Shown here one piece after another: positions 1 through 5,888 of a DNA stretch of 6,975 nt. The notes beneath the pieces were generated by a model that was not told where the DNA came from, did no database searches, and worked only from the letters and a program-made list of their open reading frames with translations. Where the stretch lies: contig JANXNO010000663.1 of NCBI GenBank assembly GCA_025354075.1, forward strand, positions 1 to 6,975, in the 5' to 3' direction. Every line of letters starts with the position of its first letter. The stretch's first letter is position 1. The position numbers and the translations under genes were made by a program. Origin of the DNA: Burkholderiales bacterium. GTDB lineage: Bacteria; Pseudomonadota; Gammaproteobacteria; Burkholderiales; Casimicrobiaceae.

Positions 1-1105
1 GCTGCCAGCGCCCGCCAGGGAGTTGTTCGATGCGGCCATCAAGTTCAAGCATCGTCAATTCGGTGACGACTTGATCCACCGCCAGAGCACTGCGCGCGAC
101 CAGCGTGTCAACGTCGATGGGGGTGTGTTCTATGAATTTGAGCAGGCCGGTGGCAGCTGATTGTGCAGAATCTATTTCGGTCGCAGTTTCGCGGGTGGAA
201 GCCACGGTTTCAAAGCGCAATTCTTCAAGCACGTCGTTGGCTGTTTCAACGAGTTTCGCGCCCTGTTTGATCAAATGATGACAGCCTTTGTGGAAGGTCG
301 AATGAATTGAGCCGGGAATCGCGAACACTTCGCGGCCCTGTTCACCGGCCAATCGCGCGGTGATCAGTGAACCCGACTGCATGGACGCTTCGACGACCAA
401 AACACCTAACGACAGGCCGCTGATGATGCGGTTACGCTTTGGGAAGTTGGCAGGCAGCGGCGCCGTGCCAAGCGGATATTCGGAGAGCATCAGACCCTGT
501 TCTGCGATGCTGTGCGCGAGCACTCTATTGCGTGCGGGATAGACGCGATCAATGCCGGTTCCGATCACTGCTATGGTCGAGCCGCAGTCGATACCTGTGG
601 CTCGCAACGCGCCCACGTGCGACGCGGCGTCAATACCCAGCGCCATGCCCGACACCACCGTAACGCCGCGCTCGGCAAACGCCTTCGCGAAAGCTTCTGC
701 GGTGTCAGCGCCGCCTTGTGAGCAGTTGCGCGAGCCGACCATTGCGATGGCGGAATTACCCAGAAGTTCGATGCGGCCCTTCGCGTAAATCACCAGTGGC
801 GCATCGCCGCTTTCGAGCAGCGCTTTGGGATAGGACGGATGCGCCCAGGTGAGCAAATGATGATCGGGCGCGCTGTGCAACCAGGCCAGTGCTGCGTCGA
901 TTTTTTCCAGTGTTTCGGTGTCGGGCAGTGTTGTGATTTTTCTCGCTACCGGCTCGCTGACCAACCGGGAAAGGGTTGCGTTACTGGCACTAAACACCGC
1001 GCTGACATCGCCAAATTCGGACAGCAGTTTGTGTGCGGCAAGTGAACCGACGCCACGCACGAAGGCAAGGCGCAGAAACTGGGAATCATCGGTATGTGTG
1101 GGCAT
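1..1105 (-). CDS. dprA: DNA-processing protein DprA (Smf), C-terminal end cut by window edge
   Basis: DprA binds incoming single-stranded DNA in the cytoplasm during natural transformation, shields it and loads RecA. The minus strand encodes 368 residues without a stop. It starts MPTHTDDSQFLRL and runs off the left edge at a terminal-looking LPGGRWQ, so only a few residues should be missing. An N-terminal SAM-like helical region (about 1-75) precedes the Rossmann-type DprA domain (about 80-290). Family motifs seen there are MVGSRN (122-127), SGMALGID (152-159), GTGIDRVYP (182-190), SEYPLG (208-213), NFPKRNRIISGLS (220-232), SGSLITARLA (244-253), EQGREVFAIPG (255-265) and GAKLVE (282-287). Residues about 312-368 form the C-terminal winged-helix (DML1-like) part found in many DprA proteins. 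It lies downstream of the LysM gene on the same strand, but a terminator hairpin separates them and no good Shine-Dalgarno precedes the ATG. The ATG was chosen because the N-terminus fits the family. Family assignment is near certain. Confidence 0.96.
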   Translation of the reverse strand, partial: MPTHTDDSQFLRLAFVRGVGSLAAHKLLSEFGDVSAVFSASNATLSRLVSEPVARKITTLPDTETLEKIDAALAWLHSAPDHHLLTWAHPSYPKALLESGDAPLVIYAKGRIELLGNSAIAMVGSRNCSQGGADTAEAFAKAFAERGVTVVSGMALGIDAASHVGALRATGIDCGSTIAVIGTGIDRVYPARNRVLAHSIAEQGLMLSEYPLGTAPLPANFPKRNRIISGLSLGVLVVEASMQSGSLITARLAGEQGREVFAIPGSIHSTFHKGCHHLIKQGAKLVETANDVLEELRFETVASTRETATEIDSAQSAATGLLKFIEHTPIDVDTLVARSALAVDQVVTELTMLELDGRIEQLPGGRWQ

Positions 1106-1116
1106 TTTTGTTCTGT

Positions 1117-1150
1117 CTAAAACAACAAGGGCACCGCTCGGGTGCCCTTG
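1117..1150 (-). terminator. Rho-independent terminator behind the LysM gene, directly upstream of dprA
   Basis: A perfect 10-bp stem (CAAGGGCACC at 1126-1135 pairing with GGTGCCCTTG at 1141-1150) closes a 5-base loop. Read on the minus strand it is followed by TTGTTTTAG, a U-rich tract. It lies 29 bases after the stop of the LysM gene, so it should end that transcript. The U-tract ends only about a dozen bases before the dprA ATG. On the plus strand no U-tract follows, so the direction is clear. Confidence 0.85.
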
Positions 1151-1179
1151 GTTATCTTCATTGATGTGCGGGTGACGCG

Positions 1180-2397
1180 TTACGGATTGCGTAACAAGTA
1201 ACCAACGCGTACATTTTCAACGCCCGTGTTCATCACGATACCGTACGAAATGTTGTCAAACACGCGGAACACAAAGACCAGACCAATGCGCTCTTCCGGT
1301 ATTTCAAGCGTTTTTTCTTCGCTGCCTTTTTGCTTCGGCCAGCCGGGTACGTAGTTCAGGAAAGGCTCGTTGTAGCGCGGGTTGGCAAATGTCTCAACCG
1401 GTTTGTAGACTGCCAGCACATGGCCTATTTCAAGGCCGTGCAACTTGCCGCGACTCAGTGTGACGACGTTGGTTTTGCCTGCCTCAGAGATGCCATTGGG
1501 GAGCGTCATCACCTGCGCTTCAATCGTTTGCTCAGGCGCGTGTGGCACGTAAGACATCCGCTCTGCCGGTGGTGCCGGGAGCAGGTAATCGCCAACCTGC
1601 GCTTCTTGTTTGCCGCTCACGATTTCGAGCCGCGCTACGTCGCCGTCGCGCTGCAATTTCGCGTCCCCCAGGTACGTAGCCTCATAACCGATGATTTGTG
1701 GATCGACTTCGTTATGCCGCCACTTGTACCAGGCGCGCGCCGGTATGCCAGGGTCGCGCAACTCGCGTCCTTTGCGATACATCTGGAAGACTTTACCCAT
1801 TTCCGGCTTGACGCCGACAACGTAGATTGATTCGCCGACAGTAAAGGCAACGCGACTGCCCACCGATTTGACGATTTGCGGTGCGTCATTGAGCGTTTCA
1901 GCGCCAACCACGATATTGCCCACCATGAACGGTTCAATATCGCCTGGCGGCAGGGTTGGAATGGCCGCTGTCTCACGCGCTTCGGCGCGTATTTGTGGGC
2001 CGATGCGAACCGTTGGCCGATCTTCAAACGCTGGCTGCCCCGACAGGCCCTGCTGCCCCCGTACCGACAGGCGCGGTCCACCCACGGCGTTGCGATCAAG
2101 CACGATCACCTGGCCTGGATAAATCCAGTGCGGATTCTTGATCTGGTCTTTGTTGAGGCGCCACACCTCAGGCCAGCGCCACGGCTGTTTCAGGAAGGTG
2201 CCCGAAATACCCCATAGCGTGTCGCCTTTAACCACGACATGGCTATCGGGTGCGTTCGGCTGGATTTGCACCGGATCGGTTGGCGATTGCGCCACAGCTG
2301 CCATCGCGGCGATGCCGACCAGCAACGACGCAAGCAAGCGGCGGGGTCGAGGGCTGAGCCCAAATTGAGATGAGAAAGTCGTGCGATTCGTTAACAT
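1180..2397 (-). CDS. Exported LysM peptidoglycan-binding domain protein of unknown exact role
   Basis: This 405-residue protein starts MLTNRTTF. A basic stretch (RPRR, 17-20) and a hydrophobic segment (about 21-36, ending AVA before Q) form a Sec signal peptide. The mature protein begins with a LysM module at about 53-100 (SHVVVKGDTLWGIS, then WPEVWRLN and IYPGQVIVL), which in known families binds glycan chains of peptidoglycan. The rest (about 150-405) has no motif I can name. It is rich in short beta-like segments and ends in a conserved-looking block (GLVFVFRVFDNISYG to VGYLLRNP). No catalytic peptidase or amidase signature was seen, so a binding or scaffold role in the periplasm is inferred. 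The reading frame is open to 2448, but the ATG at 2397 has an AGGA about 8 bases upstream, whereas the earlier ATGs lack one and would put 17 non-signal residues in front. It lies divergent from def and upstream of dprA. Confidence 0.9.
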   Translation of the reverse strand: MLTNRTTFSSQFGLSPRPRRLLASLLVGIAAMAAVAQSPTDPVQIQPNAPDSHVVVKGDTLWGISGTFLKQPWRWPEVWRLNKDQIKNPHWIYPGQVIVLDRNAVGGPRLSVRGQQGLSGQPAFEDRPTVRIGPQIRAEARETAAIPTLPPGDIEPFMVGNIVVGAETLNDAPQIVKSVGSRVAFTVGESIYVVGVKPEMGKVFQMYRKGRELRDPGIPARAWYKWRHNEVDPQIIGYEATYLGDAKLQRDGDVARLEIVSGKQEAQVGDYLLPAPPAERMSYVPHAPEQTIEAQVMTLPNGISEAGKTNVVTLSRGKLHGLEIGHVLAVYKPVETFANPRYNEPFLNYVPGWPKQKGSEEKTLEIPEERIGLVFVFRVFDNISYGIVMNTGVENVRVGYLLRNP

Positions 2398-2570
2398 TCC
2401 GTGTCCTGGTGGCGGGATTGACGACATTGTCATATGGTTCGGAAACACTCGAAACTATCGCGTGTCATTCGCAAATTAGCGATCCGGCGAACCTGGAAAT
2501 GTCGAACAGTGCCCTAACCTTAAGAAATTACATGAAGATTGTGCAACCAGCCACCTGATTTGGCAAGCAA
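2398..2570. promoter_or_regulatory. Divergent intergenic region between the LysM gene and def
   Basis: This 173-base spacer separates two genes transcribed away from each other, so it must contain at least two promoters. I found no convincing -35/-10 pair on either strand. The only strong hexamer is TTGACG at 2418-2423 (plus strand), and it has no -10 match at normal spacing. The minus-strand Shine-Dalgarno for the LysM gene (AGGA) lies at its left end. The right end, in front of def, has no clear Shine-Dalgarno. Confidence 0.5.
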
Positions 2571-3080
2571 ATGGCGCTTTTACCTATCCTTGAATACCCC
2601 GATGCGAGGCTAAAACGCATCGCATCTGACGTCACCGAGTTCACACCCGCGATTAAGAAGCTGGTGGACGACATGGCGCACACGATGTATGAGGCCCCCG
2701 GCATCGGCCTGGCGGCAACGCAGGTGAACGTTCACAAGCGGGTGATCGTCATTGACGTGTCCGAGACCAAAAGCGACCTCAAGGTCTTGATTAATCCGCA
2801 AATTATCATGGCTGACGGCGAAATCGTGGGCGAAGAAGGCTGCCTGTCGGTGCCCGGCTATTACGACACGGTCAAGCGGGCCTCGCATGTGGTGGTTAAG
2901 GCTCATGATGCGTCGGGTAACCCTTTTCAGCTTGAAGCAACCGATCTGCTCGCCGTGTGCATCCAGCATGAGATGGATCATCTAGTGGGCACGGTGTTTG
3001 TTGAACACTTGTCACAGTTGAAGCAGATTCGCGTCAAAACCCGCATGAAAAAACGTCAGCGCGAGGCTGAGCGGGCTTAA
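2571..3080 (+). CDS. def: Peptide deformylase
   Basis: Def is the cytoplasmic metalloenzyme (usually Fe2+) that removes the formyl group from the N-terminal methionine of nascent proteins. All three signature motifs are present in the 169 residues. Motif I is GIGLAATQ (44-51). Motif II is EEGCLS (88-93), with metal ligand Cys91. Motif III is QHEMDH (132-137), with metal ligands His133 and His137 and catalytic Glu134. Length and the start [14 protein letters not shown] match proteobacterial Def. The ATG has a poor Shine-Dalgarno (GGCAAGCAA in front), but the N-terminus fits the family so well that no other start is likely. The gene is followed 41 bases later by fmt on the same strand, the widespread def-fmt pair, with no terminator between them. 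All key residues are intact, so I expect an active enzyme. Confidence 0.97.
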   Translation: MALLPILEYPDARLKRIASDVTEFTPAIKKLVDDMAHTMYEAPGIGLAATQVNVHKRVIVIDVSETKSDLKVLINPQIIMADGEIVGEEGCLSVPGYYDTVKRASHVVVKAHDASGNPFQLEATDLLAVCIQHEMDHLVGTVFVEHLSQLKQIRVKTRMKKRQREAERA

Positions 3081-3121
3081 CAAAGTTTTGCTGCGCACGA
3101 CGCCGCCGTACACGGAACCCC

Positions 3122-4102
3122 ATGAAAATCGTATTCGCCGGCACGCCTGATTTCGCGGCAATCGCTCTCAATGCCCTGCTGAACAAAGACCCCGACGCTG
3201 GTTTCAACGTGGTTGGCGTGTACACCCAGCCAGATCGCCCCGCCGGTCGCGGCATGAAGCTGCACGCCTCGGCAGTAAAGCTGGTGGCGCTGGCCGCAGG
3301 TCTGCCAGTGTTTCAGCCACCGTCGCTCAAAACACTCGAAGCCCAGGCTGATCTGGCGGCGCTGGACGCTGACGTCATGGTGGTAGCTGCCTACGGCCTC
3401 ATCCTGCCTCAAGCGGTGCTCGACATTCCACACAAAGTCGCTGGCTTTGGCTGCCTGAACATTCACGCCTCGCTGTTGCCCCGCTGGCGTGGTGCCGCGC
3501 CGATCCACCGCGCAATTCTCGCCGGTGACAGCAAAACCGGTGTGGCCATCATGGACATGGAGGCCGGGCTTGATACCGGCCCGGTGCTGCTGGAGACCTT
3601 CACCGCCATTGGCGCGCGCGAAACCACCGGCCAGTTGCACGACCGGCTGGCGATGCTCGGGGCCGAAGCCATCGTGCACGTGCTCACTCGGCTGGCTCGT
3701 GGCCACGAGGTCTCAGTGTGTGCCCAGTCGTCGCACGGCGTGACCTACGCCCATAAAGTGACGACCGAGGATGCGAGGATTGACTGGTCGTTGAGCGCCG
3801 TCGAGATTGACCGCACGATTCGCGCGTTCAATCCCGTACCCGGTGCGTGGACAACCTGGCGCGGCGAAAAACTCAAGCTCTGGGCGGCAGAAATCGCGGC
3901 TGTTCCGTCGTGTGTCGGCTCAGAACCCGGTGTGGTGCTGGCAGCAGAAGGTGAGCACTTGCTCATCTCTTGTGGCTCGTCGCCGCTGGCAATCACCGAA
4001 ATTCAGCGCGCTGGCGGCAAGCGAATGAAGGTGTCGGCGTGGCTTGCGGGTGGCGGTCATCCGACAGTGCGCGAGCGGTTGGGCGTTGATTCCGGTGGCT
4101 AA
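3122..4102 (+). CDS. fmt: Methionyl-tRNA formyltransferase
   Basis: Fmt transfers a formyl group from 10-formyltetrahydrofolate to Met-tRNA of the initiator type in the cytoplasm, the step that Def later reverses. The 326-residue protein begins MKIVFAGTPDF, the classic Fmt start. The substrate-binding loop QPDRPAGRGMKL is at 36-47. The catalytic site is intact: Asn113 and His115 (in CLNIHASLLP) and Asp151 (in EAGLDTGP) match the Asn-His-Asp triad of E. coli Fmt. The signature SLLPRWRGAAPIHRAI covers 117-132. The C-terminal OB-fold tRNA-binding domain covers about 208-320, with TYAHKVTTEDARIDW and RAFNPVPGA. A GGA lies 6 bases before the ATG. It is co-directional with def and probably cotranscribed; terminators follow at 4095-4226. 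Length is slightly above the E. coli enzyme (315 residues), which is usual in betaproteobacteria. Confidence 0.97.
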   Translation: MKIVFAGTPDFAAIALNALLNKDPDAGFNVVGVYTQPDRPAGRGMKLHASAVKLVALAAGLPVFQPPSLKTLEAQADLAALDADVMVVAAYGLILPQAVLDIPHKVAGFGCLNIHASLLPRWRGAAPIHRAILAGDSKTGVAIMDMEAGLDTGPVLLETFTAIGARETTGQLHDRLAMLGAEAIVHVLTRLARGHEVSVCAQSSHGVTYAHKVTTEDARIDWSLSAVEIDRTIRAFNPVPGAWTTWRGEKLKLWAAEIAAVPSCVGSEPGVVLAAEGEHLLISCGSSPLAITEIQRAGGKRMKVSAWLAGGGHPTVRERLGVDSGG

Positions 4103-4130
4103 CTGGCTAAGGTAGCCACTATAGCTTTTC
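4095..4130 (+). terminator. Possible weak hairpin overlapping the fmt stop codon
   Basis: TGGCTA occurs twice (4096-4101 and 4104-4109), and either copy can pair with TAGCCA at 4113-4118. The near copy gives a 6-bp stem with a 3-base loop. The far copy gives a 7-bp stem (GTGGCTA with TAGCCAC) that includes the fmt stop codon. The T-run (CTTTTC, 4125-4130) comes 5-6 bases after the stem, so termination here would be inefficient. It could instead protect the mRNA 3' end. Confidence 0.35.
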
Positions 4131-4204
4131 GCTGAAAGCACCATTCACTCTGGGCCCAGCTTATCGTTAGGCAAAGTATCGACAATCGGCCAAATGGCCC
4201 TATG

Positions 4205-4226
4205 AGCCCATATTCGATGGGCTTTT
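4205..4226 (+). terminator. Rho-independent terminator of the def-fmt unit
   Basis: A 7-bp stem, AGCCCAT (4205-4211) with ATGGGCT (4217-4223), closes a 5-base ATTCG loop and runs straight into TTTT on the plus strand. No U-tract follows on the minus strand, so it serves fmt rather than the convergent ubiK. It lies about 100 bases after the fmt stop. An overlapping second hairpin, GCTTTT (4221-4226) with AAAAGC (4232-4237), would compete with it. Confidence 0.65.
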
Positions 4227-4252
4227 GCGATAAAAGCTGATCGGTGAATCGT

Positions 4253-4486
4253 CTATTTTGGCGCGGATTTTTCACGCTCCAGCGCGTCCACTTTGGCGGC
4301 CAGCTCTTCAATCTGCGCGCGCAGCACGTTGAGCATTTCGCGCTGTATGTCGAATTCCTGCTTGGTGACCACGTCCATCCGTGCGAGGCCGGCGGACAGC
4401 GTGGCGCGCAGGTTTTTCTGCAAGTCTTCGCCAGGATTGCCTGAAAGCACGGCCTTAATTTGCGCGGTGAGGTCGTCTAAATTCAT
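4253..4486 (-). CDS. ubiK: UbiK family ubiquinone biosynthesis accessory factor (YqiC/BMFP)
   Basis: UbiK family proteins are small helical factors; in E. coli UbiK supports aerobic ubiquinone biosynthesis by binding UbiJ, and homologues were earlier described as membrane fusogenic proteins. The 77-residue product fits the family in length and layout. An N-terminal helix (MNLDDLTAQIKAVL) is followed by the typical DLQKNLRATLSAGLARMDVVTKQEFD block (about 21-46). A C-terminal heptad-like coiled coil (about 47-73: REMLNVLRAQIEELAAKVDALERE) comes next and ends in a short charged tail. There is no signal peptide or membrane segment. The Shine-Dalgarno is weak: a GGA only 2 bases before the ATG. 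The start is supported by family fit. It is convergent with fmt and divergent from the torF operon. In betaproteobacteria this gene often neighbours the PII/Amt genes, which supports the call. Whether it has a ubiquinone role here is inference. Confidence 0.88.
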   Translation of the reverse strand: MNLDDLTAQIKAVLSGNPGEDLQKNLRATLSAGLARMDVVTKQEFDIQREMLNVLRAQIEELAAKVDALEREKSAPK

Positions 4487-4547
4487 ATCCGGAGTCTAGC
4501 AGCGCCGCGAGTCTTGGTCCGTGATACGGCACGTTACGCCAAAGCGA

Positions 4548-4564
4548 CGCTTTATTTTGGTGCA
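4548..4564 (+). promoter_or_regulatory. Possible distal NtrC-binding site for the torF operon
   Basis: The 17-base stretch CGCTTTATTTTGGTGCA has a perfect right half (TGGTGCA) of the NtrC dyad TGCACCA-N3-TGGTGCA, but only a poor left half. It is centred at 4556, 40 bases (close to four helical turns) from the second candidate and about 128 bases upstream of the predicted start point. The call rests on this arrangement as much as on the sequence, and it may be chance. Confidence 0.35.
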
Positions 4565-4587
4565 AATCATCGAACCCGCTCCATAAA

Positions 4588-4604
4588 CGCACTTTTTTTG
4601 CGCA
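4588..4604 (+). promoter_or_regulatory. Possible proximal NtrC-binding site for the torF operon
   Basis: CGCAC, seven T, GCGCA forms a dyad with the NtrC geometry GCAC-N7-GTGC and one mismatch in the right core. Its centre (4596) lies about 88 bases upstream of the predicted sigma-54 start point, a normal enhancer distance. The T-run in the middle makes this also the most AT-rich patch nearby, so it might alternatively belong to a promoter for ubiK on the minus strand. Confidence 0.45.
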
Positions 4605-4657
4605 GCAGTGCCCGTATGTCCCAGCGGCGCGCCGCCGTCTCCACTGCGCAGCGGTGC

Positions 4658-4672
4658 TGGCACGGCGCTTGC
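4658..4672 (+). promoter_or_regulatory. Sigma-54 (RpoN) -24/-12 promoter of torF-glnK-amtB
   Basis: TGGCACGGCGCTTGC matches the sigma-54 consensus TGGCAC-N5-TTGC exactly. The invariant GG falls at 4659-4660 and the invariant GC at 4671-4672, and a C precedes the TGG as in the extended consensus. The expected transcript start is near 4684, leaving a leader of about 35 bases with the Shine-Dalgarno AGGAG (4707-4711) before torF. The downstream genes encode PII and an ammonium channel, classic NtrC/sigma-54 targets, so sequence and context agree. Confidence 0.87.
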
Positions 4673-4718
4673 GGTGTGTCGTCCACTTAATGTCACCGTT
4701 TTCAATAGGAGATCAATG

Positions 4719-5501
4719 ATGAAACTAAAGCAATCCCTCGTCGCCGCCACGATTTCAAGCCTTATGGCAGGTCTTGTGTTTGCTCAGACGCCGCCAGCGC
4801 CAGCGGCGGCAGCTGCGCCCGCGCCACCACCCGCGCCATTTTCAGTGAACGTAGGCATCGCCTCTTCCTATATTTATCGTGGCCTCAATCAGTCAGATTA
4901 CAAACCTGCGCTACAAATCGGTGCCGACTATGTGTCGGAATCCGGTTTTTACGTCGGTGTGTGGGGTTCCACCATTCGCTGGATCAAGGACTTCGGCCTC
5001 GGTACCGGCAATATCGAATTCGACGTGTACGGCGGCTACAAAGGGACCGCAGGCCCGATCGGCTATGACGTCGGCGTGCTGCAGTACGTCTATAACGGCT
5101 CCGTCACTCCCGGCGCGATCAAGGCGAACACCACTGAGCTCTATGTGGCTGGCACCTACGAAATGTTCACGCTCAAGTATTCACACGTCGTTTCTAAAGG
5201 CACCTTTGCTACGGCGGGCTCAAAAAACAGCGGCTACTTTGACCTGAGCGCATCGTTTCCACTGATCGACAATCTGGCATTGAACCTGCACGTCGGGCAC
5301 CAGATCCTCAAGAACACCGGCGGCCTGGGAACCTACACCGACGGCAAAGCTGAACTGGCGTATGACTTCGGCAACGGTTTTGGCCTGTCCGGCGGCGTCA
5401 CGGCTACCGATGCCGACAAGAACTTCTACCAGCCAGCAGGCAAGAAATTCACCGGTAAGACAACGCCGTACGCGCTCATCAAATACACCAAGTCGTTCTA
5501 A
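4719..5501 (+). CDS. TorF family putative outer-membrane porin
   Basis: The 260-residue protein has a Sec signal peptide (MKLKQSLVAATISSLMAGLVFA, cleavage before Q23) and then an Ala/Pro-rich linker (about 24-40). Next comes the family-typical start of a beta barrel, FSVNVGIASSYIYRGLNQSDYKPA (41-64), followed by ADYVSESGFYVGVWGS (69-84) and FDVYGGY (101-107). Alternating hydrophobic/aromatic strands continue to the end. The last residue is Phe (YTKSF), the usual BAM-recognition ending of outer-membrane barrels. This fits the TorF/TIGR02001 group of proteobacterial proteins, whose substrate is not established to my knowledge. Two ATGs lie in tandem (4716 and 4719). The second was chosen because AGGAG (4707-4711) is 7 bases upstream of it but only 4 from the first. 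The longer open frame from 4608 would run through the sigma-54 promoter. First gene of the operon, 32 bases before glnK. Passage of a nitrogen compound across the outer membrane is an inference from context only. Confidence 0.87.
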   Translation: MKLKQSLVAATISSLMAGLVFAQTPPAPAAAAAPAPPPAPFSVNVGIASSYIYRGLNQSDYKPALQIGADYVSESGFYVGVWGSTIRWIKDFGLGTGNIEFDVYGGYKGTAGPIGYDVGVLQYVYNGSVTPGAIKANTTELYVAGTYEMFTLKYSHVVSKGTFATAGSKNSGYFDLSASFPLIDNLALNLHVGHQILKNTGGLGTYTDGKAELAYDFGNGFGLSGGVTATDADKNFYQPAGKKFTGKTTPYALIKYTKSF

Positions 5502-5506
5502 TTTAA

Positions 5507-5872
<366 letters not shown>

Positions 5873-5888
5873 GCGGGGGTTGTTAATA

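Noticed and set aside
360..1175. Several plus-strand open frames at the left end
   Set aside because: All lie opposite dprA, whose minus-strand frame is continuous and carries every DprA motif.
1175..1210. Inverted repeats around the LysM-gene stop (GTTACG/CGTAAC and two ACGCGT copies)
   Set aside because: The stem is short (6 bp), lies within coding sequence at the stop codon, and has no U-tract; the clear terminator follows just downstream.
1330..1830. 166-residue plus-strand open frame opposite the LysM gene
   Set aside because: It is the antisense shadow of the LysM-protein gene, with Cys/Arg/His-rich composition and no recognisable domain.
2418..2446. TTGACG as a -35 box for def
   Set aside because: At 16-18 base spacing there is no -10-like hexamer (GGAAAC falls there), and it would leave a leader of over 100 bases; it is probably chance.
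3077..3706. 209-residue minus-strand open frame opposite fmt
   Set aside because: It is a composition-driven shadow of fmt: no family motif, no Shine-Dalgarno, and the plus strand carries a complete Fmt with all catalytic residues.
4608..4715. N-terminal extension of the torF frame to an earlier ATG
   Set aside because: The extra 36 residues would cover the sigma-54 promoter and put non-signal sequence before a clean signal peptide; AGGAG is placed for the ATG at 4716 or 4719.
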